Source: Planctomycetia bacterium (lineage in GTDB: Bacteria > Planctomycetota > Planctomycetia > Pirellulales > UBA1268). Taken from it: DNA of 9,078 nucleotides. The stretch lies in NCBI GenBank assembly GCA_009923125.1, contig RFUD01000066.1:1-9078 (forward strand). The letters are read 5' to 3'. Shown here piece after piece: positions 1 through 6,191 of this stretch (positions are counted from its first letter, which is position 1; each line of letters begins with the position of its first letter). Made by a program: the position numbers and the translations under genes. The notes under the pieces are model-generated. The model was not told where the DNA came from. It worked only from the letters and a program-made list of their open reading frames with translations, and made no database searches.

Positions 1-720
1 GCCACCCCGGCGGCCCCGGCGGCGGCGCCGTCGCCGCGGGCGGCCCTCCTCGTCGAGCGGGCGCTCATCCGATTCAGCCGCCGCCGTCGATGGCCGTTCT
101 TCGGCGAGGTCGTCGATCGCCTCGGACGCGGAGCCGCCATCGTGCACGGGGGATTCATCGAGTCGCAGCGAAGCGCCATCCTCGCGGCGACCGCGTCCGC
201 CGCGGCGGCGACCGCCACGACGGCCCCGGCGACGACGCGGCCGGTCCTCACCGGCAGGCTCGTCTCCCGCGGTCCGCGGCTGGCCGCCTTCGCGTCGCGG
301 CTCGTCACCGTCTCCGTCCTGTGCTTCGCGGCCGGCCCTGTCGTCGCGGTCCGCACGGTCGGTGCGCCGCGGTGGTTCGTCGAACCCAAACTCCCGCCGG
401 GTCTCCGCCGGGCGGCGTTCGGTCTGCGCCGGCTCGGCTGGGGCCGCGGCCTGGAATGCAGCCGGTCGTTCGACAGGGCGCGGTTCGGGCCGCCGCGGTT
501 CGGCCTGTCGGGCCGGTTCGCGGGCCGGCGGCAGACCCAGGTTCGCGTCCAGATCGTCCCAACTCGGCGCGGTCCGCGGTGCCGTGGCCTTCGGCTCGAC
601 GCGGCGTTCGGGCCGTGGGGGCTGCGGCGCCTTGGCGGCCGGCGGCGGGACCGAGTCGCGACTCGGCGTGGCACCGAGCGATTCGGCCAGGGAGGCCCAG
701 GGATCTTTTTCTTCCGACAT
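1..720 (-). CDS. Arg/Gly-rich disordered protein, N-terminal part, runs off window
   Basis: This reading frame starts at an ATG at 720-718 and stays open to base 1, giving 240 residues without a stop; the C-terminus is outside the window. It begins MSEEKDPWASLAESLGATPS, a short, possibly amphipathic opening, followed by about 130 residues rich in Pro, Ala, Glu and Arg. A basic Arg/Gly block sits at residues 161-180, then an acidic stretch (about 180-227), then a second Arg/Gly block from about 228 to the edge. There is no signal peptide and no membrane segment, so it should be cytoplasmic. Arg/Gly blocks alternating with acidic linkers are typical of disordered nucleic-acid-binding tails, and such proteins are often mislabelled ribonuclease E by composition alone. 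RNA or ribosome binding is only an inference. No strong Shine-Dalgarno precedes the ATG. The sense-strand reading is preferred over the long opposite-strand frame because its start, composition and orientation fit the neighbours. Confidence 0.72.
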   Translation of the reverse strand, partial: MSEEKDPWASLAESLGATPSRDSVPPPAAKAPQPPRPERRVEPKATAPRTAPSWDDLDANLGLPPAREPARQAEPRRPEPRPVERPAAFQAAAPAEPAQTERRPAETRREFGFDEPPRRTDRADRDDRAGREAQDGDGDEPRREGGQPRTAGDEPAGEDRPRRRRGRRGGRRRGGRGRREDGASLRLDESPVHDGGSASEAIDDLAEERPSTAAAESDERPLDEEGRPRRRRRRRGRRGG

Positions 721-748
721 GTGCGGTCCGAGGGAAGGCGGGAGGACG

Positions 749-795
749 GGGGACGGGGCGTATGGACGCCGGCCGGCACGCTGCCGACCGTCCCC
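749..795 (-). other. Predicted structured 5' leader of the Arg/Gly-rich gene
   Basis: On the minus strand GGGGACGG (795-788) pairs perfectly with CCGTCCCC (756-749). The enclosed 31 nt contain a smaller hairpin, CGGCA-GCG-TGCCG (786-774). The outer stem begins almost exactly where transcription would start from the promoter candidate at 801-829. High GC content makes chance stems common, so a regulatory role is speculative. Confidence 0.25.
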
Positions 796-800
796 GCGGA

Positions 801-829
801 AGGATACCAGAAACCCCGGGCGCCGTCTG
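801..829 (-). promoter_or_regulatory. Candidate extended -10 promoter for the Arg/Gly-rich gene
   Basis: Reading the minus strand, CAGACG (829-824) is followed after 17 nt by TATCCT (806-801), preceded by TGG to form an extended -10. The -35 matches the sigma-70 consensus at only three positions; the -10 matches at four. The position, about 75 nt before the start codon in the only gap between the two genes, is appropriate. Confidence 0.3.
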
Positions 830-843
830 CCTGCGGCCGGCCG

Positions 844-2736
844 TTACGGCAGGACCAGCGAGCGGATCATGCTGCCGTTGTCGGCGACGTCGAACAGCGG
901 CCGGTACGGGCTGGCCAGGCTGCGCCGCGAGCGACAGGCGGGGTAGTAGACGACGTTCACCGACACGTTCCAGGCCGAAGGGCCGTAGCTGATCGTGCTG
1001 CCGGCGGCGTCGATCGTCCCCGTCTTCGTCTCCTTGGGGATGAGGTAGGTGAACGTCCCCTCGAGGGCGAGGCTGCGGGACATCGGGGCCCGCAGCGACG
1101 AGCCGACCAGGCCGTCGCCATTCCCCGAGGCGCCGCCCCACACCCGCCACTCGTTGGCGTCGCCGAAATGCAGCCGGTAGAAGGCCGTGTACAGATCGAG
1201 CGTGTAGGTGGGCACCGGCGCGGTCCGGCCCGAGGAGAAGACCGCGTTCTGCTCCGTGACGTTGTGGGCGCCCCAGTAGCCGACTTCGTGGTAGCCCCAG
1301 ACGTAGCTCAGCTCGCTCCGCACCTGCGCCACGTTGACGTCCCGGAACCAGCCGTCGCTCAGGTAGTCGTACACGGCACCGCCCTGCAGGCCGCGGCCCT
1401 CGAAGGCCCGCGTGAAGAAGCCGGTGGTGATGAACACCTGGTCGCGTGAACCCTTCGAGATCGACTGGCCGCCGACGTTGAGCGTGGCCGGCTGGAAACT
1501 CGACTGGATGCCGCGGGCTCCGACCTGCCAGCCGATGCCGAACGCGTTCCAGAACGGCATCGCCCAGTTGACGTATTCGTTGATGCCGTAGTTGCCGTTG
1601 AGGCCGATGTCGGTCGGATTCGTGAAACTCGTGACGCCCGCACTGGCGGTGAAGTCGCGATACCACCGCCAGCCGTAGTAGGGCCGGCCGAATCGCCGCA
1701 TCCAGGCGCAGAACCGGCCGTCGAAGTAGCCGATCGGCAGGCAGCCGCAGTCCTCGCCGTCCTCGCACGCGTAGGGATCGTCGTAGAACGAGTCCACGTG
1801 CACCTGCGTTGGATACTGGCCCATCCACATCGCCGCGTCACCCGGTGCGCCCATCCCGGACGCGTCGAACGGGGCATCCATCATCATCATCGGCCCCGCC
1901 ATCTCCGGCGGCATTCCACCGAGACCGGGGTCGAGGGACATCGAGGGCGAGGTGGCCGGCATCGGGCTGGGGATCGTCTCCGCCGCCGGCGGCTGGGCCG
2001 CCGCGGGAAGTCGCCCCGGCACCGCGGTGTCGTCGATCGCGGCCGCCTGCGGTGCGCGGGCCATCACCGACGGCATGGCGTCCACGTTCATCGCGATCCG
2101 CTCGCGCGAGGGGCGGGGCGCCGCCGCCGCGGAGGCGTCGAACCGCGGGGCGTCGCCGCCGCCGTAGGCCGGCGGCATCCCCATGCCGATGCGTGGCGTG
2201 CCGGTGCGCGGCATCGCGATCCGTTGCGGGCCCTCCTGGGCCAGCACCGGACGACCACGCTCACCTTGCGGCGCGCGGATGACGTTGACGCCGAAGAGGC
2301 TGTCGGGATCGGACGGGATCGAAGTCTGCAGGCTGCCGGCGAGCCGATTGGGGCTCGTCCAATCACCGAACCGCCCGGTGAAACCCTGGCGCAGCGGGGC
2401 GAACCTCGAGGCCGCCGGTTCCGTGGCCGGTGGTACGCCGGGGGGCAGCGTCACGGTGGCCGTCGCCGTCGGCGCGGCGATCGCCCGCGCCGCGGAAGCG
2501 GGGGGCGATGCGGAGGCCGCAGGAGACGCTGCGGGTGTTCGTGGGAGCGGCGCGGCGGCCGTGACCGCCGGCCCCGCCTCGCGCGGTGCCGAGGCGATGC
2601 GGTGCGGAGTCCACCGGAGTTGGCCCGACGCGACCGAATCCGGAGCGGTCGCTTGGTCGGCCCTCACGGTCAGCGTCGCGCAGCAGACGAGGAGCGTCGC
2701 GCCGGTCAGATTCAACAGTGCGTCGGACAGGTTCAT
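844..2736 (-). CDS. Exported planctomycete beta-rich protein (DUF6666-like)
   Basis: The product has 630 residues. Residues 1-27 form a hydrophobic leader (LLNLTGATLLVCCATLTV followed by RADQ) that looks like a secretion signal, although the first residues lack the usual Lys/Arg. Residues of roughly 30-310 are low-complexity, rich in Pro, Ala, Ser and Met, including a run MMMM. A cysteine cluster follows (Cys324, Cys330, Cys332, Cys343). Residues of about 355-630 alternate polar and aromatic residues in a strand-like pattern (GWRWYRDFTASAGV, GNYGINEYVNW, GLQGGAVYDYLSDGW) and end in a RPLFDVADNG tail. I recognise this C-terminal domain as a planctomycete family of unknown function, DUF6666 from memory. 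An outer-membrane or cell-surface beta-barrel-like location is an inference. The ATG at 2736 is chosen because GGGAGG lies 9 nt before it; an in-frame TTG at 2793 would add an arginine-rich 19-residue extension spanning that ribosome binding site. Confidence 0.85.
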   Translation of the reverse strand: MNLSDALLNLTGATLLVCCATLTVRADQATAPDSVASGQLRWTPHRIASAPREAGPAVTAAAPLPRTPAASPAASASPPASAARAIAAPTATATVTLPPGVPPATEPAASRFAPLRQGFTGRFGDWTSPNRLAGSLQTSIPSDPDSLFGVNVIRAPQGERGRPVLAQEGPQRIAMPRTGTPRIGMGMPPAYGGGDAPRFDASAAAAPRPSRERIAMNVDAMPSVMARAPQAAAIDDTAVPGRLPAAAQPPAAETIPSPMPATSPSMSLDPGLGGMPPEMAGPMMMMDAPFDASGMGAPGDAAMWMGQYPTQVHVDSFYDDPYACEDGEDCGCLPIGYFDGRFCAWMRRFGRPYYGWRWYRDFTASAGVTSFTNPTDIGLNGNYGINEYVNWAMPFWNAFGIGWQVGARGIQSSFQPATLNVGGQSISKGSRDQVFITTGFFTRAFEGRGLQGGAVYDYLSDGWFRDVNVAQVRSELSYVWGYHEVGYWGAHNVTEQNAVFSSGRTAPVPTYTLDLYTAFYRLHFGDANEWRVWGGASGNGDGLVGSSLRAPMSRSLALEGTFTYLIPKETKTGTIDAAGSTISYGPSAWNVSVNVVYYPACRSRRSLASPYRPLFDVADNGSMIRSLVLP

Positions 2737-2745
2737 GGACTGACA

Positions 2746-2750
2746 CCTCC
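2746..2750 (-). promoter_or_regulatory. Ribosome binding site deciding the start at 2736
   Basis: The minus strand reads GGGAGGTG, with the GGAGG core at 2750-2746, nine bases before the ATG at 2736. It is the clearest Shine-Dalgarno sequence in the window and rules against the upstream TTG start. Confidence 0.75.
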
Positions 2751-2763
2751 CGGAGCCGTCGCG

Positions 2764-2778
2764 GGGCGACCTTCGCCC
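2764..2778 (-). other. Small hairpin just upstream of the ribosome binding site
   Basis: GGGCGA-AGG-TCGCCC on the minus strand forms a 6-bp stem with a 3-nt loop, 13 nt before the GGAGG core. It would lie inside the leader transcribed from the promoter candidate at 2803-2831. It may affect translation or mRNA stability; the evidence is the inverted repeat alone. Confidence 0.3.
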
Positions 2779-2802
2779 GACGCGACTCTCCAATCGGAAG
2801 GG

Positions 2803-2831
2803 TTATCGGCATCCGCACGGCCGGAACTTCC
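2803..2831 (-). promoter_or_regulatory. Candidate sigma-28 (FliA)-like promoter of the exported protein
   Basis: The minus strand carries GCCGATAA at 2810-2803, a perfect match to the -10 consensus of FliA-type sigma factors (TAAAGTTT, 11 nt, GCCGATAA). Upstream, GGAAGTTC (2831-2824) shares the AAGTT core of the -35 element, but with a 13-nt rather than 11-nt spacer. Transcription would start near 2795, about 60 nt before the start codon. The -10 match is direct; the -35 is imperfect, so this is a candidate only. GATAAC could also serve as a poor sigma-70 -10. Confidence 0.4.
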
Positions 2832-2834
2832 GGC
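2820..2834. repeat. 15-bp perfect palindrome, possible operator
   Basis: GCCGGAACTTCCGGC is an inverted repeat with 7-bp arms around one central base. It lies 42 nt after the stop of the upstream trans-sulfuration gene and overlaps the -35 region of the promoter candidate. There is no T-run after it on the minus strand, so it is unlikely to be an intrinsic terminator. Binding of a dimeric regulator is a possibility. Confidence 0.35.
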
Positions 2835-2876
2835 GAAATCCACGCGACAGGCAGAGGTTGCCCAGCTTGCCCAGGC

Positions 2877-4019
2877 TTAGGCCAGGGCCGAGGCGAGGTC
2901 GTCGCGGAGATCGGCGAAAGCCTCGAGGCCGACCGCCAGGCGGATCAGGCCGTCGGCGATGCCCACGGCCCGACGGGCCGCCGGATCGTAGGAACCATGC
3001 GACATCACCGCCGGGAGTTCGATGAGCGACTCCACGGCGCCGAGACTCACGGCAAGCTGGAAAAGCCGCGTCGATTCCACGACGCGGCGGGCGGCGGCCA
3101 CGTCGCCGTCGATCTCGAAGCTCAGCAGGCTTCCACACCCGCCCTCCATCTGCCGCCGGGCGACGGCGTGGCCCGGGTGATGCGGCAGCCCGGGGTAGTG
3201 GACGGCCTTCACCCGTGGATGGGACAGGAGCCACTCGGCGAGCCGCTGGGCCGTGGCCGACTGGGCGTGCACCCGCAGTTCGAGCGTCTTGAGCCCGCGT
3301 GAGCAGAGGAACGCCTCGAACGGGCCCATCACGCCGCCGGTCGCGTTCTGGAGCCAGTGGAGCCGCGCGCCGAGTTCCGCATCGCGTGCCACGAGCGCGC
3401 CGCCGAGCAGGTCGCTGTGGCCGCCGATCGACTTCGTGGCCGAGTGCATGACGATGTCGGCGCCATGGTCGATCGGCCGCGTGAGCGCGGGCGTGGCGAC
3501 GGTCGCGTCGCAGGCGAGGATCGCGCCGTGCGCATGGGCGATCTCCGCGCAGGCGGCGATGTCGGTGATCGAGAGCAGGGGATTGCCCGGGGACTCGATC
3601 CACAGCAGTTTGGCGTCACCGGACGACATGGCCCGCCGCACCGCGGCGATGTCGGTCGTGTCGATGGCCGTGATCGTGATGCCGTGGGCCGTCAGGAGCT
3701 TGTTGAACAGCCGCCACGTGCCGCCGTAGATGTCGGTGCCGGTGACGATCCGGTCGCCCGGCGCGAGGAGCTGCGTCACGCAGTGCGTGGCCGCCATGCC
3801 GGAGGCGAACGCCAGGGCCCGGGCGCCGTTGTCGAGGGCGGCGAGCGTGGCCTCGAAGCCGCCGCGGGTCGGGCTCGCCGTGCGGGCGTAATCGTACGCC
3901 GCCGTCATCGACGCGTCCGGCTGGACGAACGTGCTCGCCACGTGGATCGGCGGCACGATCGCGCCGGTGGAGGGATCGCGCTCCTGACCGACGTGGATCG
4001 CGCGGGTGCGGAACTGCAT
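2877..4019 (-). CDS. PLP-dependent trans-sulfuration enzyme (cystathionine gamma-synthase/gamma-lyase type)
   Basis: This 380-residue protein is full length for the Cys/Met metabolism PLP enzyme family and starts MQFRTRAIHVGQ, the usual N-terminus of gamma-synthases and gamma-lyases. Visible family features are YDYARTASPTR (42-52, phosphate and tetramer-interface residues), SGMAAT (73-78), IESPGNP (141-147), DATVATP (171-177, Asp171 contacting the PLP ring nitrogen), HSATKSIGGHSD (192-203, Lys196 forming the Schiff base), SLGAVES (325-331) and IRLAVGLE (359-366, with the carboxylate-binding Arg360). Glu330 is the position that, as I recall, is Glu in cystathionine gamma-synthase and gamma-lyase but Tyr in E. 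coli beta-lyase. It should therefore make or cleave cystathionine; sequence alone does not separate the two. Asn of the usual NPT is Ser49 here. The gene starts 7 nt after its paralogue ends, without a clear Shine-Dalgarno, suggesting coupled translation. Confidence 0.9.
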   Translation of the reverse strand: MQFRTRAIHVGQERDPSTGAIVPPIHVASTFVQPDASMTAAYDYARTASPTRGGFEATLAALDNGARALAFASGMAATHCVTQLLAPGDRIVTGTDIYGGTWRLFNKLLTAHGITITAIDTTDIAAVRRAMSSGDAKLLWIESPGNPLLSITDIAACAEIAHAHGAILACDATVATPALTRPIDHGADIVMHSATKSIGGHSDLLGGALVARDAELGARLHWLQNATGGVMGPFEAFLCSRGLKTLELRVHAQSATAQRLAEWLLSHPRVKAVHYPGLPHHPGHAVARRQMEGGCGSLLSFEIDGDVAAARRVVESTRLFQLAVSLGAVESLIELPAVMSHGSYDPAARRAVGIADGLIRLAVGLEAFADLRDDLASALA

Positions 4020-4026
4020 GGGATGC

Positions 4027-5253
4027 TCAGCCGAGGGCCTGGGCGAGGTCGGCCACGAGGTCGGCCGGGTCCTCGATGCCGCAGGCGAGGCGGATCATGT
4101 CGTCGGAGATGCGGAACGCGGCCCGCTCGGCGGGGGAGTAGTTCCAGTAGCTCATCACCATCGGCTGCTCGATGAGCGACTCGACGCCGCCGAGGCTGGG
4201 GCCGATGCGGGGGATTCTCACGGCATCGACGACCCGGGCCGTCGCCCGCCAGTCCGCGTCCTTCAGAAGGAACGTCACGAGTCCGCCGAAGCCGCGCATC
4301 GTCCGCGCGGCGACGGTGTGGAAGGGATGGCTCTCCAGGCCGGGGTAGAACACCTGTCGCACCCGGGGATGTCGCTCGAGGAATCTCGCCACGGCCAGCC
4401 CGTTGGCGTTGTGACGCTCCATCCGCAGGGCGAAGGTCTTGAGCCCGCGCTCGAGCAGGTAGGCGTTGTGGGGCGAGTTGACGCCCCCCATGATGCCCCG
4501 CAGGTGTCGCACCGGCTCGAGCTTCTCCCGCGATCCCACGACCACCCCGGCGAGCAGGTCGTTGTGGCCGCCGAGATACTTCGTGGCCGAGTGGAGCACG
4601 AAATCGACGCCGGCCTCGAGCGGCTTGAGGTTGTAGGGCGTGCACAGCGTGGCGTCGATGAGCGTGAGCACTCCCTTGCGGCGGCCGATGTCGGCGAACC
4701 GCTCGATGTCCACGACCGAAAGGTGCGGGTTGGTCGGCGACTCGCTGACGATGAATTTCGTCCGGGGGCCGATGGCGGCCTCCATCGCGTCGTAGTCGCA
4801 GGTGGGCACCTCCCGAAAGCCGACCCCGAACCGCGTCAGGTGCTTGCGACAGAATTCGCGGCTGCGGTGGTAGCACTCGTCGAAGAACACGATCTCTTCG
4901 CCCGCGTTGAGGTGCGCCATCAGCAGGCCGACTAGGGCCCCCATGCCGCTGGCGAAGAGCACCGCCATCTCCCCGGCATCGAGGGCGGCGAGCTTGCGCT
5001 CGACGACCCGCTCGCCCGGGTTGCCGTAGCGACCGTACTCCTCCCGAGGCTGGTCCTCCTCGATGAAGTCCACGATCGACTGCGTGTCGGTGAACGTGTA
5101 GGTGCTCGACGCGAAGATCGGGTCGGTGATCGAGTGACCCGGCTTCTGGCGGGCCTCGCCGGCGTGGACGGCGGCTGTCGATGGCCCGAGACCGGCGGTC
5201 TCGAGGGGCGCCGCGGGGTCCGTGTCGTGGGGCGACGGTGTCGGGGTGAGCAT
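4027..5253 (-). CDS. Cystathionine gamma-synthase-like PLP enzyme
   Basis: This 408-residue protein (from the ATG at 5253) belongs to the same PLP family as its downstream neighbour. Key segments are AVHAGEARQKPG, EYGRYGNP (72-79), SGMGA (102-106), SESPTNPHLS, DATLCTP (200-206), HSATKYLGGHNDLLAG (222-237, Lys225 binding PLP), SLGGVESLIEQP (353-364) and IRLACGIED. EYGRYGNP, GGHND.LAG and QP.VMSYW strongly recall plant cystathionine gamma-synthase, which joins cysteine to an activated homoserine ester on the way to homocysteine and methionine. The acyl group is not predictable here. The start at 5253 is chosen because the longer frame begins with a TTG at 5334 that lies inside the -35 box of a good promoter candidate, and its extra 27 residues look unlike protein. 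A small GC hairpin (5261-5274) lies just before the ATG and there is no clear Shine-Dalgarno. Confidence 0.9.
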   Translation of the reverse strand: MLTPTPSPHDTDPAAPLETAGLGPSTAAVHAGEARQKPGHSITDPIFASSTYTFTDTQSIVDFIEEDQPREEYGRYGNPGERVVERKLAALDAGEMAVLFASGMGALVGLLMAHLNAGEEIVFFDECYHRSREFCRKHLTRFGVGFREVPTCDYDAMEAAIGPRTKFIVSESPTNPHLSVVDIERFADIGRRKGVLTLIDATLCTPYNLKPLEAGVDFVLHSATKYLGGHNDLLAGVVVGSREKLEPVRHLRGIMGGVNSPHNAYLLERGLKTFALRMERHNANGLAVARFLERHPRVRQVFYPGLESHPFHTVAARTMRGFGGLVTFLLKDADWRATARVVDAVRIPRIGPSLGGVESLIEQPMVMSYWNYSPAERAAFRISDDMIRLACGIEDPADLVADLAQALG

Positions 5254-5305
5254 GCCGAGGGGCCGTGGGCGGCCGTCACAATCCGGTCGGGTCGAGGGAG
5301 CGGTG

Positions 5306-5334
5306 AGTCTAGTCGAGCCCGGGATGGGCCACAA
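5306..5334 (-). promoter_or_regulatory. Sigma-70-like promoter of the trans-sulfuration gene pair
   Basis: On the minus strand TTGTGG (5334-5329) is followed after exactly 17 nt by TAGACT (5311-5306). Each hexamer is a partial match to TTGACA/TATAAT, with ideal spacing. Transcription would begin near 5299, giving a leader of about 46 nt before the ATG at 5253, too short for a known methionine or SAM riboswitch. No other promoter-like pair is evident in the gap 5254-5390. Confidence 0.45.
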
Positions 5335-5390
5335 GGAACGCCGAGTCTGTCATGCGCGGACGACGGCCGCCGCGCCTCGATGATCGCCCG

Positions 5391-6191
5391 TCAGGGCCGG
5401 GAGACGACGATGTCCTCATACACCGTCGAGCACGGCCGCCGCGGCGCCCACGACCGGTCGCCCCCGCCATGGAACGTCTGGAAGAGCACGGCGTCGATGG
5501 CGACGTCGGCGGTCGAGCGCCACTCCATGTCGGATCGCGACACGACGTGGGCTTCAGGTGCATCAGGCAGGCGGATCCAGACGTCGAGCCGACCGTCGCG
5601 GTGGCCGGGCGTGTTCATCGCGAGCTGCATCCGCACGCCGATCGGAGCGGCCGCCGGGAAGCGGAAGTCGCCGGGAAACGGCATGCTCTCCCCGTACTTG
5701 TCGGGCTGATGCATGTGATAGACGTACGCCTCGCCACGGCCGTCCGCCCGCCACATGAGCCGCGCCGAGAACCCGTTGGTGCCGGTGGCCGGCTTGCCAC
5801 CGGTGACGTTCTCGGGTCCGCCGCCGAGCCCGGGCAGCTTGCCCCCCTTCACCCAGTCGAAGTCGCGGCTGAACGTCACCGTGTAACGAAGTTCGACCGC
5901 ATCCGCCGCGGCGATCGGAAATCGCCAGCCGACGCCCCCCCGCTCCGGCCCGATCTCACCGGCCGCGTAATCGACCCGATAGGCGAGGCCCCTGTCGGTC
6001 TTCACGACCGCCAGCCGGCCCTCGGCCACGCCATCCTCGAAGCCGCATCCGGGCCAGTCGGCCTTCCACTGCGCGATGGAGCACGTGCCGACGGGCCCGT
6101 GCGGGACGATCGCCACACGTTCACCATCGCCGGCCAGCACCGTGGCGGTGCAAGCGATTCCTGCAGCAACCGCGATGAACGCTCGCCGCAT
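5391..6191 (-). CDS. Secreted polysaccharide lyase, PL14 type
   Basis: The 266-residue product begins MRRAFIAVAAGIACTATVLA, a clear signal peptide ending near residue 20, so it acts outside the cytoplasm. The body matches the PL14 jelly-roll lyases: TFSRDFDWVKGGKLPGLGGG (106-125), FSARLMWR (141-148), GEAYVYH (153-159), MNTPG..DG (192-200) and FQTFHGGGDRSWAP (237-250). Compared with the Chlorella-virus lyase vAL-1, whose catalytic residues I recall as Lys197, Ser219, Arg221, Tyr233 and Tyr235, this protein has Lys118, Ser142, Arg144, Tyr156 and Tyr158; the Ser/Arg/Tyr/Tyr spacing is identical. It should cleave a uronic-acid polysaccharide such as glucuronan or alginate by beta-elimination; the actual substrate is unknown. 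The ATG shares its A with the last base of the photolyase TGA (overlap at 6191), and GGAG (6203-6200) lies 8 nt upstream, fixing this start. The fold assignment is by motif recognition. Confidence 0.85.
   Translation of the reverse strand: MRRAFIAVAAGIACTATVLAGDGERVAIVPHGPVGTCSIAQWKADWPGCGFEDGVAEGRLAVVKTDRGLAYRVDYAAGEIGPERGGVGWRFPIAAADAVELRYTVTFSRDFDWVKGGKLPGLGGGPENVTGGKPATGTNGFSARLMWRADGRGEAYVYHMHQPDKYGESMPFPGDFRFPAAAPIGVRMQLAMNTPGHRDGRLDVWIRLPDAPEAHVVSRSDMEWRSTADVAIDAVLFQTFHGGGDRSWAPRRPCSTVYEDIVVSRP

Noticed and set aside
142..1449. A 435-codon plus-strand open frame across two minus-strand genes.
   Set aside because: It has Arg/Gly/Ala-rich composition with no recognisable domain, and mirrors the GC-rich third positions of the genes opposite. 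It also spans the promoter gap at 721-843.
2856..2873. A short tandem repeat, TGGGCAAGC followed by TGGGCAACC on the minus strand, just after the 2877 stop.
   Set aside because: Only two imperfect 9-nt copies; too little to call a repeat element.
1798..2880. Several overlapping long plus-strand frames opposite the exported protein, and similar ones opposite 2586-8833.
   Set aside because: All are His/Arg/Gly-rich shadows of well-supported minus-strand genes; none has a ribosome binding site or a recognisable motif.
5261..5274. Small hairpin GGCCG-CCCA-CGGCC before the ATG at 5253, considered as a methionine-responsive element.
   Set aside because: It is a single 5-bp stem in a leader of about 46 nt and has none of the parts of a SAM or T-box riboswitch.
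5254..5334. A 27-residue N-terminal extension of the gamma-synthase-like protein from a TTG at 5334.
   Set aside because: The TTG is part of the best -35 box in the gap, and homologues as I know them start close to AVHAGE.
5354..5375. Possible terminator after the PL14 gene: GCGCGG and CCGCGC arms around a 10-nt loop.
   Set aside because: The stem is only 6 bp with no T-run after it; such stems are common by chance in GC-rich DNA.
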